A stretch of DNA of 64,000 nt from Massilia aquatica (GCF_011682045.1 NZ_VVIW01000013.1:121234-185233); one strand, 5' to 3'. Numbered from the stretch's first letter, positions 1 through 9,130 are shown. Notes: generated from the letters alone by a model not told the origin. Numbers and translations: made by a program.

Positions 1-754
1 CAACCTGCTGATTTCCCCGCTCAAAGGGCCGAACGGCAAGGTCTACGCGCTGGCCCAGGGCGCGCTGTTCGTGGGCGGCTATAAATACGACATGAACGGC
101 AGCGTGGCCCAAAAGAACCATCCGACCGTGGGCGCTATTCCTGGCGGCGCCACGGTCGAAGTGGCGGTGCGCGCCAACATCCTCAGTGCCGACAACACCA
201 TGACCTTCACCCTGGCCGAGGCCGACTACACCACCGCCTCGCGCATCGCCGGCGCCATCAATGGCGCGTTCGGGCTTGCGCTGGCCAAGGCGGTCGACGC
301 CGCCGGCATCGAGATCGCGGTACCCGAGAACGCGCGCGCCAACCTGGTCGAATTCATCACCCGCATCGAACGCCTCGGCGTCGAGCCGGACAACCGCGCA
401 CGGGTGGTGGTCGACGAGCGCACCGGAACCGTCGTCTCGGGGGGCGACGTGCGCATCGCGCGCGTGGTGATCTCGCACGGCGACCTGAAACTGTCGATCG
501 TGACCGACAACAGCGTCTCGCAGCCGCTGCTGGTGCGCCAGACCGGTCCCGACGTGCGCACGGAAACGGTAGCCAATTCGCGCATCCGGGTCAGCGAGCG
601 CGATGAAACCGGCTTTGTGAGCGCCTCCAACAATTCCGTGGCCGACCTGATCCAGGCCCTGACCCGCATCAAGACCAGCACCCGCGACATCATCTCGATC
701 CTGCGCGCGGTGAAAGCGGCCGGCGCGCTGCACGCCGACCTCGTCATCCAATAA
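1..754 (+). CDS. flgI: Flagellar P-ring protein FlgI, 3' part (5' end outside window)
   Basis: The reading frame is open from base 2 to a TAA at 752-754, giving about 250 C-terminal residues of a protein that is normally about 370 aa. The first visible residues (LISPLKGPNGKVYALAQG) and the following VGG stretch match the conserved core of FlgI, and the C-terminus has the typical SVADLIQALTRI motif followed by IISILRAVKAAGALHADL. FlgI forms the periplasmic P ring around the flagellar rod and is exported by Sec, so the signal peptide lies outside the window. The GTG at 71 is an internal codon, not the start. It is followed 34 bp later by flgB, an uncommon order because flgI usually follows flgH and precedes flgJ. 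Confidence 0.93.
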   Translation, partial: NLLISPLKGPNGKVYALAQGALFVGGYKYDMNGSVAQKNHPTVGAIPGGATVEVAVRANILSADNTMTFTLAEADYTTASRIAGAINGAFGLALAKAVDAAGIEIAVPENARANLVEFITRIERLGVEPDNRARVVVDERTGTVVSGGDVRIARVVISHGDLKLSIVTDNSVSQPLLVRQTGPDVRTETVANSRIRVSERDETGFVSASNNSVADLIQALTRIKTSTRDIISILRAVKAAGALHADLVIQ

Positions 755-788
755 CCCATGCGCCTCATTTACTACAGGAGTTTCACCC

Positions 789-1172
789 ATGTTCGGTTCC
801 ACTGAAGCCGTCACCGTCGACATGGTGCGGCTGGCCCTCGACGCGGCCAGCCTGCGCCAGCAGACCATCGCGCACAATATCGCCAACGTCAACACGCCGG
901 GCTTCGCGCCGGCGCGCGTCGATTTCGAACAGCAGATGGGCGCCGCGCGCGCCGCGCTGAACCAGGGCGAGCCGGTCACCGCCGCCATGCTCGGTGGTGT
1001 GCGTCCGGTCGTCATGCGCCTGGCGCCATCGGGCGAGGCCGACCGCAGTGCCATGCTCGACCTGGAAGTGGCCGACATGGCCCAGAACACGGTCCACTAC
1101 CAGGCCCTGGTCAAGGCCCTCGGCAAGCATATGTCGATCATGAGCGCAGCCGTCGCGGAAGGAAAACGCTGA
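789..1172 (+). CDS. flgB: Flagellar basal-body rod protein FlgB
   Basis: This 127-aa protein matches the usual length of FlgB. Residues 22-46 carry the rod/hook family N-terminal signature (LRQQTIAHNIANVNTPGF), and the C-terminus ends with an amphipathic helix (NTVHYQALVKALGKH). FlgB is the proximal rod subunit, exported by the flagellar type III apparatus. An AGGAG-like Shine-Dalgarno at 775-779 sits 9 bases before the ATG. The stop overlaps the flgC start (TGATG), indicating translational coupling. Confidence 0.95.
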   Translation: MFGSTEAVTVDMVRLALDAASLRQQTIAHNIANVNTPGFAPARVDFEQQMGAARAALNQGEPVTAAMLGGVRPVVMRLAPSGEADRSAMLDLEVADMAQNTVHYQALVKALGKHMSIMSAAVAEGKR

Positions 1173-1609
1173 TGGATTACCGTAACGCATTCGCCATCAG
1201 CGCCAGCGGCATGACGGTCGAAAAGACGCGTCTCGACACCACCGCCGTCAACCTGGCCAATGTACACAGCACGCGCGGCCCGGATGGCAAGCTGTTCCGT
1301 CCGCTGACGGTCAAGGTGGGCGAAGCCGGCGCCAGTTTCGCCGCCGGTTTCACCCAGCTCCAGGGCGCCGCCCTGCGTGGCGCCGAAGTGGTGCGCATCG
1401 AAGAAGCCAACGTGGCGCCGCGCATGGTGTACGAGCCGGGCAACCCGGACGCCGATGCCAAGGGTTACGTGGCCATGCCGGGGGTGAACCAGGTGACCGA
1501 AATGGTCAACCTGGCCAGCGCCCTGCGCGCCTATGAAGCGAACGTGGTGGCGATGAACGCCGCCAAGACCATGGCCCTGAAAGCACTCGACCTGGGAGGT
1601 CCGCAATGA
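1172..1609 (+). CDS. flgC: Flagellar basal-body rod protein FlgC
   Basis: A 145-aa rod protein. The N-terminus (FAISASGMTVEKTRLDTTAV followed by NLANVHST) is the diagnostic FlgC rod signature, and the C-terminal helix (EMVNLASALRAYEANVVAMN) is equally typical. It polymerises with FlgB and FlgF in the proximal rod and is exported by the flagellar type III apparatus. It overlaps flgB by one base and fliE by four (ATGA), so the three rod/adapter genes are tightly coupled. Confidence 0.96.
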   Translation: MDYRNAFAISASGMTVEKTRLDTTAVNLANVHSTRGPDGKLFRPLTVKVGEAGASFAAGFTQLQGAALRGAEVVRIEEANVAPRMVYEPGNPDADAKGYVAMPGVNQVTEMVNLASALRAYEANVVAMNAAKTMALKALDLGGPQ

Positions 1610-1908
1610 GTATCGACGCCATCACATTCCTGCCGCCGCTGGCCATGCCGGCCGCGCCCGACGCGGCAGGTGCCGCCAAGGCCCCGAGCGGGGAATTCGC
1701 CAGCTGGTTCAGTACCCAGCTGGCCGACGTCAACAGCCAGCTGGTCACGGCCGACCAGGGCATCGGGCAGCTCGCTGCCGGCGACGCCAGCAATCTGCAC
1801 CAGATCATGATCAACCTCGAGCAGGCCAAGCTCTCCATGCAACTCGTAATGCAAGTCCGGAACCATCTGCTGGACGGCTATCGCGAACTCATGCAAATGC
1901 AAATGTAA
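1606..1908 (+). CDS. fliE: Flagellar hook-basal body adapter FliE
   Basis: A 100-aa protein, the usual FliE size. The C-terminal half (INLEQAKLSMQLVMQVRNHL followed by LDGYRELMQMQM) is the conserved FliE helix that links the MS ring to the rod. The N-terminal 30 residues are low-complexity, Ala/Pro-rich. The start overlaps the flgC stop, and fliF begins 12 bases after its stop, the canonical fliE-fliF order. Confidence 0.94.
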   Translation: MSIDAITFLPPLAMPAAPDAAGAAKAPSGEFASWFSTQLADVNSQLVTADQGIGQLAAGDASNLHQIMINLEQAKLSMQLVMQVRNHLLDGYRELMQMQM

Positions 1909-1920
1909 AGGCTGCAACTC

Positions 1921-3369
1921 GTGACCGCTTTTAACGACTACTGGCAACGCGCCGACCAGCGCGCCCGCACCGGACTGGTGATCGGCGTGCTGCTGATCGC
2001 CGCCCTCACCGTGGCGCTCGGCGCCCTGCTGCTGCGCACCGACTACCAGGTCCTGTTCTCCGACCTGGCCCCGCAGGACGCCGCCACCATGACGGCCGAG
2101 CTGGACAAACTGAAAACCCCGTACCGCCTCAGCGGCGACGGCAACACCATCCTGGTCCCGGCCGAGATGGTGCACCGCACGCGCCTGAAGCTGGTGGCCA
2201 AGGAACTGCCGCTGCGCGGGGCGGTCGGCCTGGAACTGTTCAATTCGAGCGAAGTCGGCATGACCGAGTTCACCCAGAAGGTCAACTATCAGCGCGCCCT
2301 GCAGGGCGAACTGACCCGCACCATCCTCTCGCTCGACGAAGTGGCGACCGTGCGGGTGCACCTGGTGATGGCCGAGCAGGCCCTGTTCAAGAAGAACGTC
2401 AAGCAGGCCAAGGCCTCGATCAGCATCGCCATGAAGCCTGGCCGCACGCTCGACACGGCCCAGGTGCAGGGCATCCAGCGCCTGGTCGCGGCCGCCGTGC
2501 CCGACATCAGGGCCAGCGACGTGACTATCGTCGACCATAACGGCGTGGCGCTGACCCGGCGCAGCGGCGCCGAGGGCGACGAGGGCGCGGCAGGCGGCGA
2601 CAGCCTGGACGACAAGCGTGCGCTAGAAACCTATCTGAACAAGAAGATATCGGCCATGCTCGACCGCACCTTCGGCCCCGGCCAGGGCATCGCCAGCGTC
2701 GACGTCACGCTCAACCACAAGCACATCAAGACCACTACCGAAAACGTGCTGGGCAAGGATGCGTCCGGCGAGGGCGAGGGCGCGGGCGCCGGCGTGATGG
2801 TGCGCGAACGCATGACCTCGCGCGACGGTCCTGCCGATGCCTCGGCGCCGGCCGGCGCCGGTCCTGCCAACGGCACGGTCACCAGCGAAACCGACTACCA
2901 GGTCGGGCGCCGGGTGGAACAGGTGGTCGCCTCGGCAGGCGCCATCAGCCGGGTCAACGTGGCCGTGGTGGTCAGCGGCGCGCTCGACCAGGCGCGCCTG
3001 GACCGGGTACGCGATGTGGTCGCGCTGGCGGCCGGCATCGACAAGGCGCGCGGCGACGCCGTCGCGGTGTATTCGATGGACCAGATGGCGACCGTGCCGG
3101 CCGCTGGCGCGGCGCTGGCCCAGGCCGTGCCGGCCCAGGCGGCAGCGCCCGCCGCGATCGGCGCCACCTCCGCCCCCGCCGCCGCATCGGCCAACACGCT
3201 GCTGCTGGCCCTGGGCGCGCTGATCGTGCTGGCCGTGCTGGCCCTGGCCTGGCGCCTGTTCGCGCGCCCGGCCCAGCCGCAACTGACCCTGGAACAGCGG
3301 CGCCTGCTCCTGAACCAGGTCAACGACTGGCTGGACGCGCCAGCGGCTGCGCGCAAGGACCAGTTCTGA
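1921..3369 (+). CDS. fliF: Flagellar MS-ring protein FliF
   Basis: The protein is 482 aa from a GTG start preceded by AAAGG at 1907-1911. Residues about 17-38 form the first membrane helix. The RBM1/RBM2 ring-building modules follow, with conserved YQVLFSDL, EVGMTEFTQKVNYQRALQGE and VRVHLVMAEQALF. Residues about 426-447 form the second membrane helix. FliF makes the inner-membrane MS ring. It is shorter than the typical 550 aa, mainly because of a short Ala/Gly-rich periplasmic linker and a cytoplasmic tail of only about 35 residues. That tail normally binds FliG, and no canonical FliG is encoded next to it here. Confidence 0.95.
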   Translation: MTAFNDYWQRADQRARTGLVIGVLLIAALTVALGALLLRTDYQVLFSDLAPQDAATMTAELDKLKTPYRLSGDGNTILVPAEMVHRTRLKLVAKELPLRGAVGLELFNSSEVGMTEFTQKVNYQRALQGELTRTILSLDEVATVRVHLVMAEQALFKKNVKQAKASISIAMKPGRTLDTAQVQGIQRLVAAAVPDIRASDVTIVDHNGVALTRRSGAEGDEGAAGGDSLDDKRALETYLNKKISAMLDRTFGPGQGIASVDVTLNHKHIKTTTENVLGKDASGEGEGAGAGVMVRERMTSRDGPADASAPAGAGPANGTVTSETDYQVGRRVEQVVASAGAISRVNVAVVVSGALDQARLDRVRDVVALAAGIDKARGDAVAVYSMDQMATVPAAGAALAQAVPAQAAAPAAIGATSAPAAASANTLLLALGALIVLAVLALAWRLFARPAQPQLTLEQRRLLLNQVNDWLDAPAAARKDQF

Positions 3370-3881
3370 TGCCCGCGCACCGCCAATCGGCCCTGCTGCT
3401 ACACGGCCTCGGCCAGGCCGACCAGCGCTGGATCCTGTCCCAGCTGGGTGAGCAAGACCGCCGCATCCTGGCCGGCCACCTGGCCGATCTGAAGGAACTC
3501 GGCATTCCGGCCGATCCCTCGATCGCCCGCCAGGCCGGCGGCGCGCGCGCGGTGGCCGACCAGGGCCCGCTGCACAAGGCGTCGGCGGCCGCCATGCTGC
3601 AGGTGCTGGCCGATGAACCGGTGTGGCTGGTGCGCCAGGTGCTGGCGCTGAGCGACTGGCCATGGCGCCAGGCCTACCTGGAAGCCCACCCGCAGCAGCA
3701 GCGCGCGCGCCTCGGCGGCGACGCCGGTACGCCCCTGCATCCACAAGCGGCGCAGCGCCTGCTGGAACGCCTGGCCGAGCGTGCCGGGCAACACGCCGCC
3801 AGCCCCGCCGGCCCGGCCAGTGGCGCCACCGCGGCCGGCCTGCTGGCGCGCCTGCGCCAGGCCATGCGTCGGAGCGCCTGA
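3369..3881 (+). CDS. Unknown flagellar-operon protein in the fliG position
   Basis: This 170-aa protein overlaps fliF and fliI by one base each, so it is translated as part of the flagellar operon. The first 40 residues (LLLHGLGQADQRWILSQLGE) faintly recall the FliG N-terminal domain that binds FliF, but the middle and C-terminal FliG domains are absent. There is no torque-helix charge pattern and no EHPQ-type motif. The rest is Ala/Gln/Arg-rich with a WLVRQVLALSDWPWRQ segment. It may be a reduced FliG-like C-ring or export component. That idea rests on position and weak N-terminal resemblance only. Confidence 0.5.
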   Translation: MPAHRQSALLLHGLGQADQRWILSQLGEQDRRILAGHLADLKELGIPADPSIARQAGGARAVADQGPLHKASAAAMLQVLADEPVWLVRQVLALSDWPWRQAYLEAHPQQQRARLGGDAGTPLHPQAAQRLLERLAERAGQHAASPAGPASGATAAGLLARLRQAMRRSA

Positions 3882-5224
3882 TGCAGCGCTACCTCGACGC
3901 CATCCGCTCGGCCGATCTGGTGCGAAAAGTCGGGCACGTACGCCAGCTGGCGGGCCTGAGCATCGAGTCGTGCGGGCCGGACGCGCTGGTCGGCGAGATC
4001 TGCGAGATCCGCCCGCGCCGCGGCGGCGCCAGCGTGCGCGCCGAAGTGGTCGGCCTGCGCGACGGCCGCGTCATGCTCATGCCCTACGGCGAAATCCAGG
4101 GCATCGGGGTGGGCAGCGAAGTCGTCGCCACCGGGCGGATGCCGCGCATCGCGGTCGGCCAGGGCTTGCTGGGCCGCGTGATCGACGCCTTTGGCGACCC
4201 ACTCGACGGCGGCGCGCCGATCCACGCCAGCGAGTTTCGTCCCCTCAAGGCCACGCCCCTCAACCCGCTCTCGCGCCCGCGCGTGACGACCGTGTTGGAA
4301 ACCGGCGTGCGCGTGATCGACAGCATGCTGACCATGGGCCACGGCCAGCGCGTCGGCATTTTTGCCGGTAGCGGTGTCGGCAAGAGCACCTTGCTCGGCA
4401 TGATCGCCCGCAATACCCTGGCCGAGGTCAATGTGATTGCCCTGATCGGCGAGCGCGGGCGCGAAGTGCGCGAATTCATCGACAAGCACCTGGGCCCGGA
4501 AGGGCTGGCGCGCTCGGTGGTGGTGGTCGCCACCTCGGACCAGCCGGCGCTGGCGCGCGCGCGCGCGGCCTACGCTGCCACGGCGATTGCCGAATACTTC
4601 CGCGACGCCGGCAAGCAAGTCATGCTCACCATGGATTCGGTGACCCGCTTCGCCATGGCACGCCGCGAAATCGGCCTGTCGATCGGCGAGCCGCCGACCG
4701 CGCGCGGCTACACCCCGTCCGTGTTCGCCGAACTGCCGGAACTGTGCGAGCGCTGCGGCACGGCCGACTCGGGCGGCGCCATTACCGCCTTGTATACAGT
4801 ACTGGTCGAAGGCGACGACTTCAACGAGCCGATCTCGGACATGCTGCGCGCTACCCTGGACGGCCACATCGTGCTGGCGCGGCGCCTGGCGCAACAGGGG
4901 CACTACCCGGCCATCGACGTGCTGCACAGCGTCAGCCGCCTGTTCGGCGACCTGACTACCGAGGACGACCAGACACTGGTGCACGACACGCTCGAATGCC
5001 TGGCGGTGTACGACCGCAACCGCCAGCTGATCGACATGGGCGCTTACCGCGCCGGCAGCAGCGCCGAGATCGACAACGCCATTGCCCTGTGGCCGGCCCT
5101 GACCCGCTTCCTGCGCCAGCGCGAAGCGAGCGGGATCGCCCGCGCCGACGCCATGGCGGCCCTGCGCGAGGTCATGGCCCAGCGTACCGACGCGGCCGGC
5201 GCCGGCGGGGAGCAGACGGCATGA
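3881..5224 (+). CDS. fliI: Flagellar type III export ATPase FliI
   Basis: A 447-aa ATPase powering flagellar protein export at the cytoplasmic face of the export gate. Walker A (GSGVGKST) is at residues 163-170 and Walker B (VMLTMD) at about 247-252. The conserved ERGREV and EPPTARGYTPSVFAELPELCERCG blocks are present. The ATG at 3881 overlaps the preceding stop. An upstream in-frame extension from 3623 overlaps the previous gene and lacks family resemblance, so it was rejected. The product is complete in length and motifs. Confidence 0.97.
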   Translation: MQRYLDAIRSADLVRKVGHVRQLAGLSIESCGPDALVGEICEIRPRRGGASVRAEVVGLRDGRVMLMPYGEIQGIGVGSEVVATGRMPRIAVGQGLLGRVIDAFGDPLDGGAPIHASEFRPLKATPLNPLSRPRVTTVLETGVRVIDSMLTMGHGQRVGIFAGSGVGKSTLLGMIARNTLAEVNVIALIGERGREVREFIDKHLGPEGLARSVVVVATSDQPALARARAAYAATAIAEYFRDAGKQVMLTMDSVTRFAMARREIGLSIGEPPTARGYTPSVFAELPELCERCGTADSGGAITALYTVLVEGDDFNEPISDMLRATLDGHIVLARRLAQQGHYPAIDVLHSVSRLFGDLTTEDDQTLVHDTLECLAVYDRNRQLIDMGAYRAGSSAEIDNAIALWPALTRFLRQREASGIARADAMAALREVMAQRTDAAGAGGEQTA

Positions 5225-5688
5225 GCGGCGACCGCCGCGGCTTCGCTTACGCACTCGAACCGGTGCGCAGCGTGACGGCCTGGGAAATCGACGAGATCGC
5301 CGGCGAGCTCGCCGTATTGAACCAGGCCGCACGCGCGCTGCAGCAAGAGTGCGACGCGCTGGCCGGGCAGTTCGCGGCGGTGCGCGCCGACATCATCGCC
5401 CAGCGCCAGGCCCAGGCTGCGCTCGACATCGCCGGCCAGCGGCGCGCCCACGACTACATGCTGCAGGTGCAGGTGCAGCTGCAGGCCAAGGTGGTCGCGC
5501 TGCGCGCCGCCGAAGAGGAGCGCGACGCCATGTACCTGCGCCTGATCGACGCACGCAAGTTCGCCGAAAGCCTGGACCGCGACAAGGAAGCGCAGGCCGG
5601 CGAGCATGACCAGAAAGTCGCCAAGCAAGGCTACCAGCTGTCCGACGACAACTGGCTGCAACGAATTCATTGGAGGAAAACCACGTGA
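5221..5688 (+). CDS. fliJ: Flagellar export chaperone FliJ
   Basis: A 155-aa predominantly helical, charged protein with heptad-like spacing over residues 20-120, as expected for the FliJ coiled coil that inserts into the FliI hexamer. It starts at an ATG overlapping the fliI stop by four bases (ATGA). Sequence similarity in FliJ proteins is low, so the call rests on position directly after fliI, size and coiled-coil character. Confidence 0.8.
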   Translation: MSGDRRGFAYALEPVRSVTAWEIDEIAGELAVLNQAARALQQECDALAGQFAAVRADIIAQRQAQAALDIAGQRRAHDYMLQVQVQLQAKVVALRAAEEERDAMYLRLIDARKFAESLDRDKEAQAGEHDQKVAKQGYQLSDDNWLQRIHWRKTT

Positions 5689-6734
5689 CAAAAATCAGCG
5701 CCTTTATCCCCGCCCCGGACGACAAGTCCGCCGCGACGCGCCAGGCCGACGCCGCCAATCAGCGCGAGAGCTGGCTGCGCCAGATGGAGCTGGCCCAGTT
5801 GGCCGGCATGGGCAAGGCCGGCGGCGCCCAGGACCGCGCCAGCGCCAAAGCCGCGGCAGCGCCGCCGGCCACCCTGCGCCCGATGCCGCAGGCCGAACGC
5901 AGCGTCGAGCGCGAAGAAGAGCGCGCGCGCGACGCCGCACCCGAAAAGCGCCCCGACGACGCGGGCCAGCAAGGCAGCGACAACGCGCGCCCTGCAGCCG
6001 AACGCGTTCCCGAGGCCAGCCCGCAGGCCACAAGCGCGGCGCCCGCTGCGGCGCCCGCTGCGGCTGCGGCTGCGGCGCAACAGACCGCGCCAGCGGCCAC
6101 GGCGCAAAACGCCAGTGTGATAGCGCACGGGCCAGCGGCCCACGCGCCGCGAGGCCCCGCCATCCTTTCCGCCCCCGCCACCACGAACGCACCGCCCCCC
6201 GACGCGCCCGATAGCGGCATGGCGCTGACGGCGGCAGCGGCGGCCGGGCGCGGCGGCGCGCTCCAGCTGGCGCTCGAGAGCGCCGCGCCGGCTTTGCCGG
6301 CGGTGGCCGCGCGCGAGCCGGTGCGCCTGAGCGCCACGCTGGCCGCCAGCACCGAGGAAGGCGATGCCCAGGAAGCAACGCCCGCGCACCAGGCGGCCGA
6401 CACCGACGCCGAACTGGGCGACAAGCCGGTCTGGGAAAAGCGTCTGATGCACCTGACCGGCAAGGGCAAGGACGTCGACGTTTGGATCCGCGATGGCGAG
6501 CTCGATCCGGCTCAGTCGATGAGCCTGCTCTACCGCCTGGCCGGCGACATGGCCAGCGCCGGCCTGCGCCTGAAAGGCGCCACCGTCAACGGCAAAGCGC
6601 TGCTGCGCGCCGGCGCCGCCCTGCCGGCGTCCACGCGCGCGGATTTTGCACAGGCACTGGACACCGACGAACCGGCCGCGCACGAAAGCGCTGCCCCGAT
6701 CACCCCCACAGGAAACCATCATGGCAATCGATAG
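5685..6734 (+). CDS. fliK: FliK-like protein (hook-length control position)
   Basis: The chosen start is the GTG at 5685, preceded at optimal distance by GGAGG (5672-5676); this overlaps fliJ by four bases. The product is about 349 aa. Residues about 40-230 are strongly Ala/Pro/Arg-rich and probably disordered, as in FliK. The C-terminal about 100 residues form a more ordered domain (VWEKRLMHLTGKGKDVDVWI). The standard hook-length-control motif around LRLxPxxLGxVEV is not evident. The assignment rests on position between fliJ and flgD and on overall architecture, so the symbol is provisional. Confidence 0.55.
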   Translation: MTKISAFIPAPDDKSAATRQADAANQRESWLRQMELAQLAGMGKAGGAQDRASAKAAAAPPATLRPMPQAERSVEREEERARDAAPEKRPDDAGQQGSDNARPAAERVPEASPQATSAAPAAAPAAAAAAAQQTAPAATAQNASVIAHGPAAHAPRGPAILSAPATTNAPPPDAPDSGMALTAAAAAGRGGALQLALESAAPALPAVAAREPVRLSATLAASTEEGDAQEATPAHQAADTDAELGDKPVWEKRLMHLTGKGKDVDVWIRDGELDPAQSMSLLYRLAGDMASAGLRLKGATVNGKALLRAGAALPASTRADFAQALDTDEPAAHESAAPITPTGNHHGNR

Positions 6735-7116
6735 CGTCAACACCGTCAACGCGACGAGCAACAGCTCGGTCAACCAGCAGGATTTCCTGCGCATCCTGCT
6801 GACCCAGCTCAATTCGCAAAACCCGTTGAAGCCGATGGACAACACGGCGTTCGTGGCCCAGCTGGCCCAGTTTTCCCAGCTTGAGCAAACCCAGCAGATG
6901 CTAAGCGGGATCAACCAGCTGGTGTCGGTGCAAACCGCGACCCAGACCGTGGCCCTGCTTGGCAAGACGGTCAGCTTGCTCAACAACAACGCCTACACCA
7001 CGGGCGTGGTCAGCAACGTCTCGTTCAGCGGCACCACGCCGACCCTGTCGGTCAAGCCGGCAGCCGGCGCCGACATCAACAATATCGAGCGCAAGCAGAT
7101 TCTCGACGTTAAATAG
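6721..7116 (+). CDS. flgD: Flagellar hook-capping protein FlgD
   Basis: A 131-aa protein with the diagnostic FlgD N-terminus: QQDFLRILLTQLNSQNPLKP, then FVAQLAQFSQLEQ. It scaffolds assembly of the hook. It is short: most FlgD proteins are about 220 aa and carry C-terminal FLN/Ig and tudor-like domains, which are missing here except for about 45 residues after the N-terminal domain. A CAGGAAA Shine-Dalgarno lies just before the ATG, and the gene overlaps the preceding one by 14 bases. Confidence 0.9.
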   Translation: MAIDSVNTVNATSNSSVNQQDFLRILLTQLNSQNPLKPMDNTAFVAQLAQFSQLEQTQQMLSGINQLVSVQTATQTVALLGKTVSLLNNNAYTTGVVSNVSFSGTTPTLSVKPAAGADINNIERKQILDVK

Positions 7117-7131
7117 ACCCAAGGACATCCC

Positions 7132-8310
7132 ATGCTCAAATCAATCAATATCGGCACCTCGGGTCTGATCGGCTTCTCCAAGGAACTGGAAACCATCAGC
7201 AACAACGTAGCCAACCTGAATACGCCCGGCTTCAAGGGCGCCAACAGCCAGTTCGCCGCCCTGTTTTCGGCCGGCGGCAACAGCGCCGGCGCGGGCGCCG
7301 GCAAGACCGGCACCCACAGCGGCTCGGGGCTGGGCACCCTGCCGACCATGGTCGACTTTACCCAGGGCCCGATCAACCAGACCACCAGCGACCTTGACGT
7401 GGCGATCGACGGCAACGGCTTTTTCGTGCTGCACGACGCCGCCGGCAATACCAGCTACACGCGCGACGGCCGCTTCAACTTCAACAACGACGGCATCCTG
7501 ACCAACGCCGCCGGGGACAAGGTGCAGCAGCTGAGCGCCGAGGGCGCCCTGAAAGACATTACCCTGGAAGGCTCGCGCATCAACGCCGCGCTGCCCAGCA
7601 CCAGCATCAAGCTGGGCGGCAGCCTGTCGCTCGCCGAATCGCCCAAGGTGGTCAGCGGCATCAACGTGATCGACAGCGTCGGCGCCAACCGCGCCTTGTC
7701 GGTCGAGTTCAAGAACAACGGCGCCGTCACCGCCGGCAGCTGGCTGGTGACGATCAAGGATGGCACCACCACCGTGGGCAGCGGCGAAGTGCGCTTCATC
7801 GACGGCAAGCTGGACCCGGCCCGCTCGACCGTGTCGTTCAACTATGCACCGGCGGACGCGGCCAAAATGCCGATGACCTTGACCTTGAACGCGGGCATGA
7901 CGGTGCTGCCGGCCGGGCTGGCCAACATCAGCACGCCAACCGTGGACGGCTACGGTCAGGGCGCCCTGAGCAAGGTCACCTTCGACAAGGCCGGCAAGAT
8001 GGTGATCAACTACTCGAATGGCCAGACCAGCAGCGGCCAGCAGCTGGCGCTGGCGCAGGTCAATACCGCCACCGACCTGGACCAGGTCGGTGGCAACACC
8101 TTCAAGAGCACCAACTCGCAGGCGGTCAAGCTGGGCGTTGCCGGCGAAGACGGCAGCGCCATCAGCGCCAAGTCGGTGGAAGGCTCGAACGTCGACCTGT
8201 CCAAGGCATTTTCGGCGATCATCGTCACCCAGCGCGGCTACCAGGCTTCATCGGAACTGATCAGCACGGCGAACGAGATGCTCGACACCTTGATGCGCAT
8301 GAAAGGCTAA
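7132..8310 (+). CDS. flgE: Flagellar hook protein FlgE
   Basis: A 392-aa hook protein. The N-terminal D0 signature (ISNNVANLNTPGFKG) lies at residues about 22-36, followed by the FlgE-type core (DLDVAIDGNGFFVL, YTRDGRFNFNNDGIL). The C-terminal helix (TQRGYQASSELISTANEMLD) closes D0. It is secreted through the flagellar type III apparatus and polymerises into the hook capped by FlgD. It begins 15 bases after flgD. Confidence 0.95.
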   Translation: MLKSINIGTSGLIGFSKELETISNNVANLNTPGFKGANSQFAALFSAGGNSAGAGAGKTGTHSGSGLGTLPTMVDFTQGPINQTTSDLDVAIDGNGFFVLHDAAGNTSYTRDGRFNFNNDGILTNAAGDKVQQLSAEGALKDITLEGSRINAALPSTSIKLGGSLSLAESPKVVSGINVIDSVGANRALSVEFKNNGAVTAGSWLVTIKDGTTTVGSGEVRFIDGKLDPARSTVSFNYAPADAAKMPMTLTLNAGMTVLPAGLANISTPTVDGYGQGALSKVTFDKAGKMVINYSNGQTSSGQQLALAQVNTATDLDQVGGNTFKSTNSQAVKLGVAGEDGSAISAKSVEGSNVDLSKAFSAIIVTQRGYQASSELISTANEMLDTLMRMKG

Positions 8311-8319
8311 GGCGGACCC

Positions 8320-9102
8320 GTGAACGTTTCTCCTTTTCAGTTGCTAAAGCGCAGCAGCGGCAATGCGCTGGCGGCCTGCGCCAGCGCCGCACTGGCCCAG
8401 TGGGGCGCTGCCTGGACCACCCTGCCCGACCATGCGCTCGGCTGCGCCGCCGCCAGCGACCAGGTTGGCCGGCTGGCGGCGGGCGAGTTGCGCTGCCGCC
8501 AGCTGGACGGCGGCCTGCCAGTGTGGGCCGTTGTTCCTGCGGGCATGGAGCGCTATCTGGAACAGCTGGTGTTCGGCTTGTCGGACCTCGATGCCGCCAG
8601 CGGCCACAACATGGCCTCGCACCTTGGTGGCGGGGTGGCCAAAGACGCGCTGGAAGACTTGCTGCAAACCCTGTTCAGTGCGCTCACCGGACGCACCTCA
8701 CAGTCAGCGCCCGCGCAAGCGCTTCCCGCGCACCTGACCCGCCCGGGCTCCGGCGCGGTGGTGTGCAGCGTGCAGCTGGGCGAGCGCGCCTTGCGCCTGC
8801 TGCTGCCGGCGGCAGTGCTGCCGGCGCCGCCCCCGCTACGCGCGCGCGCCGGCGCCGCTCCCCTGACCAGCCTGCACCGCGCCTTGGCGGCCTTGCCGGT
8901 GCCGCTGAGCGTGGAACTGTGCCGTACCGAACTGACCCTGGGCTACCTGCGCACGCTCGCCGTGGGCGACGTGCTGGCGCTGCCGATGGCCACCGATCAG
9001 GAATTGCGCGTCACCGGGCCGGGCGATACCACCGTCTGCAGCGCCCACCTCGGCGCGCTGGACGGCGCCTACGCCGTCGAACTGATCAAGGCTGCGCGCT
9101 GA
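8320..9102 (+). CDS. Short FliM-like SPOA-domain protein
   Basis: A 260-aa protein starting with GTG after AAGGCGG. The last about 75 residues (PLSVELCRTELTLGYLRTLA ... GDVLALPM ... GAYAVELIKAAR) look like a FliM/FliN-type SPOA (surface presentation of antigens) domain, matching the position of fliM immediately before fliN. It lacks the FliM N-terminal CheY-binding motif (LSQxEIDxLL) and is about 60 residues shorter than FliM. The N-terminal 150 residues are Ala/Leu-rich and not recognised. It probably replaces FliM in the C ring/sorting platform of this system, which would make the switch unable to bind CheY in the normal way. That is inference. Confidence 0.65.
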   Translation: MNVSPFQLLKRSSGNALAACASAALAQWGAAWTTLPDHALGCAAASDQVGRLAAGELRCRQLDGGLPVWAVVPAGMERYLEQLVFGLSDLDAASGHNMASHLGGGVAKDALEDLLQTLFSALTGRTSQSAPAQALPAHLTRPGSGAVVCSVQLGERALRLLLPAAVLPAPPPLRARAGAAPLTSLHRALAALPVPLSVELCRTELTLGYLRTLAVGDVLALPMATDQELRVTGPGDTTVCSAHLGALDGAYAVELIKAAR

Positions 9103-9130
9103 GCGCGGCGATACTCTAAAGGAATGCAAG

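Noticed and set aside
3623..3880. In-frame upstream extension of fliI
   Set aside because: It lies inside the preceding gene and has no resemblance to FliI. The ATG at 3881 fits the family start.
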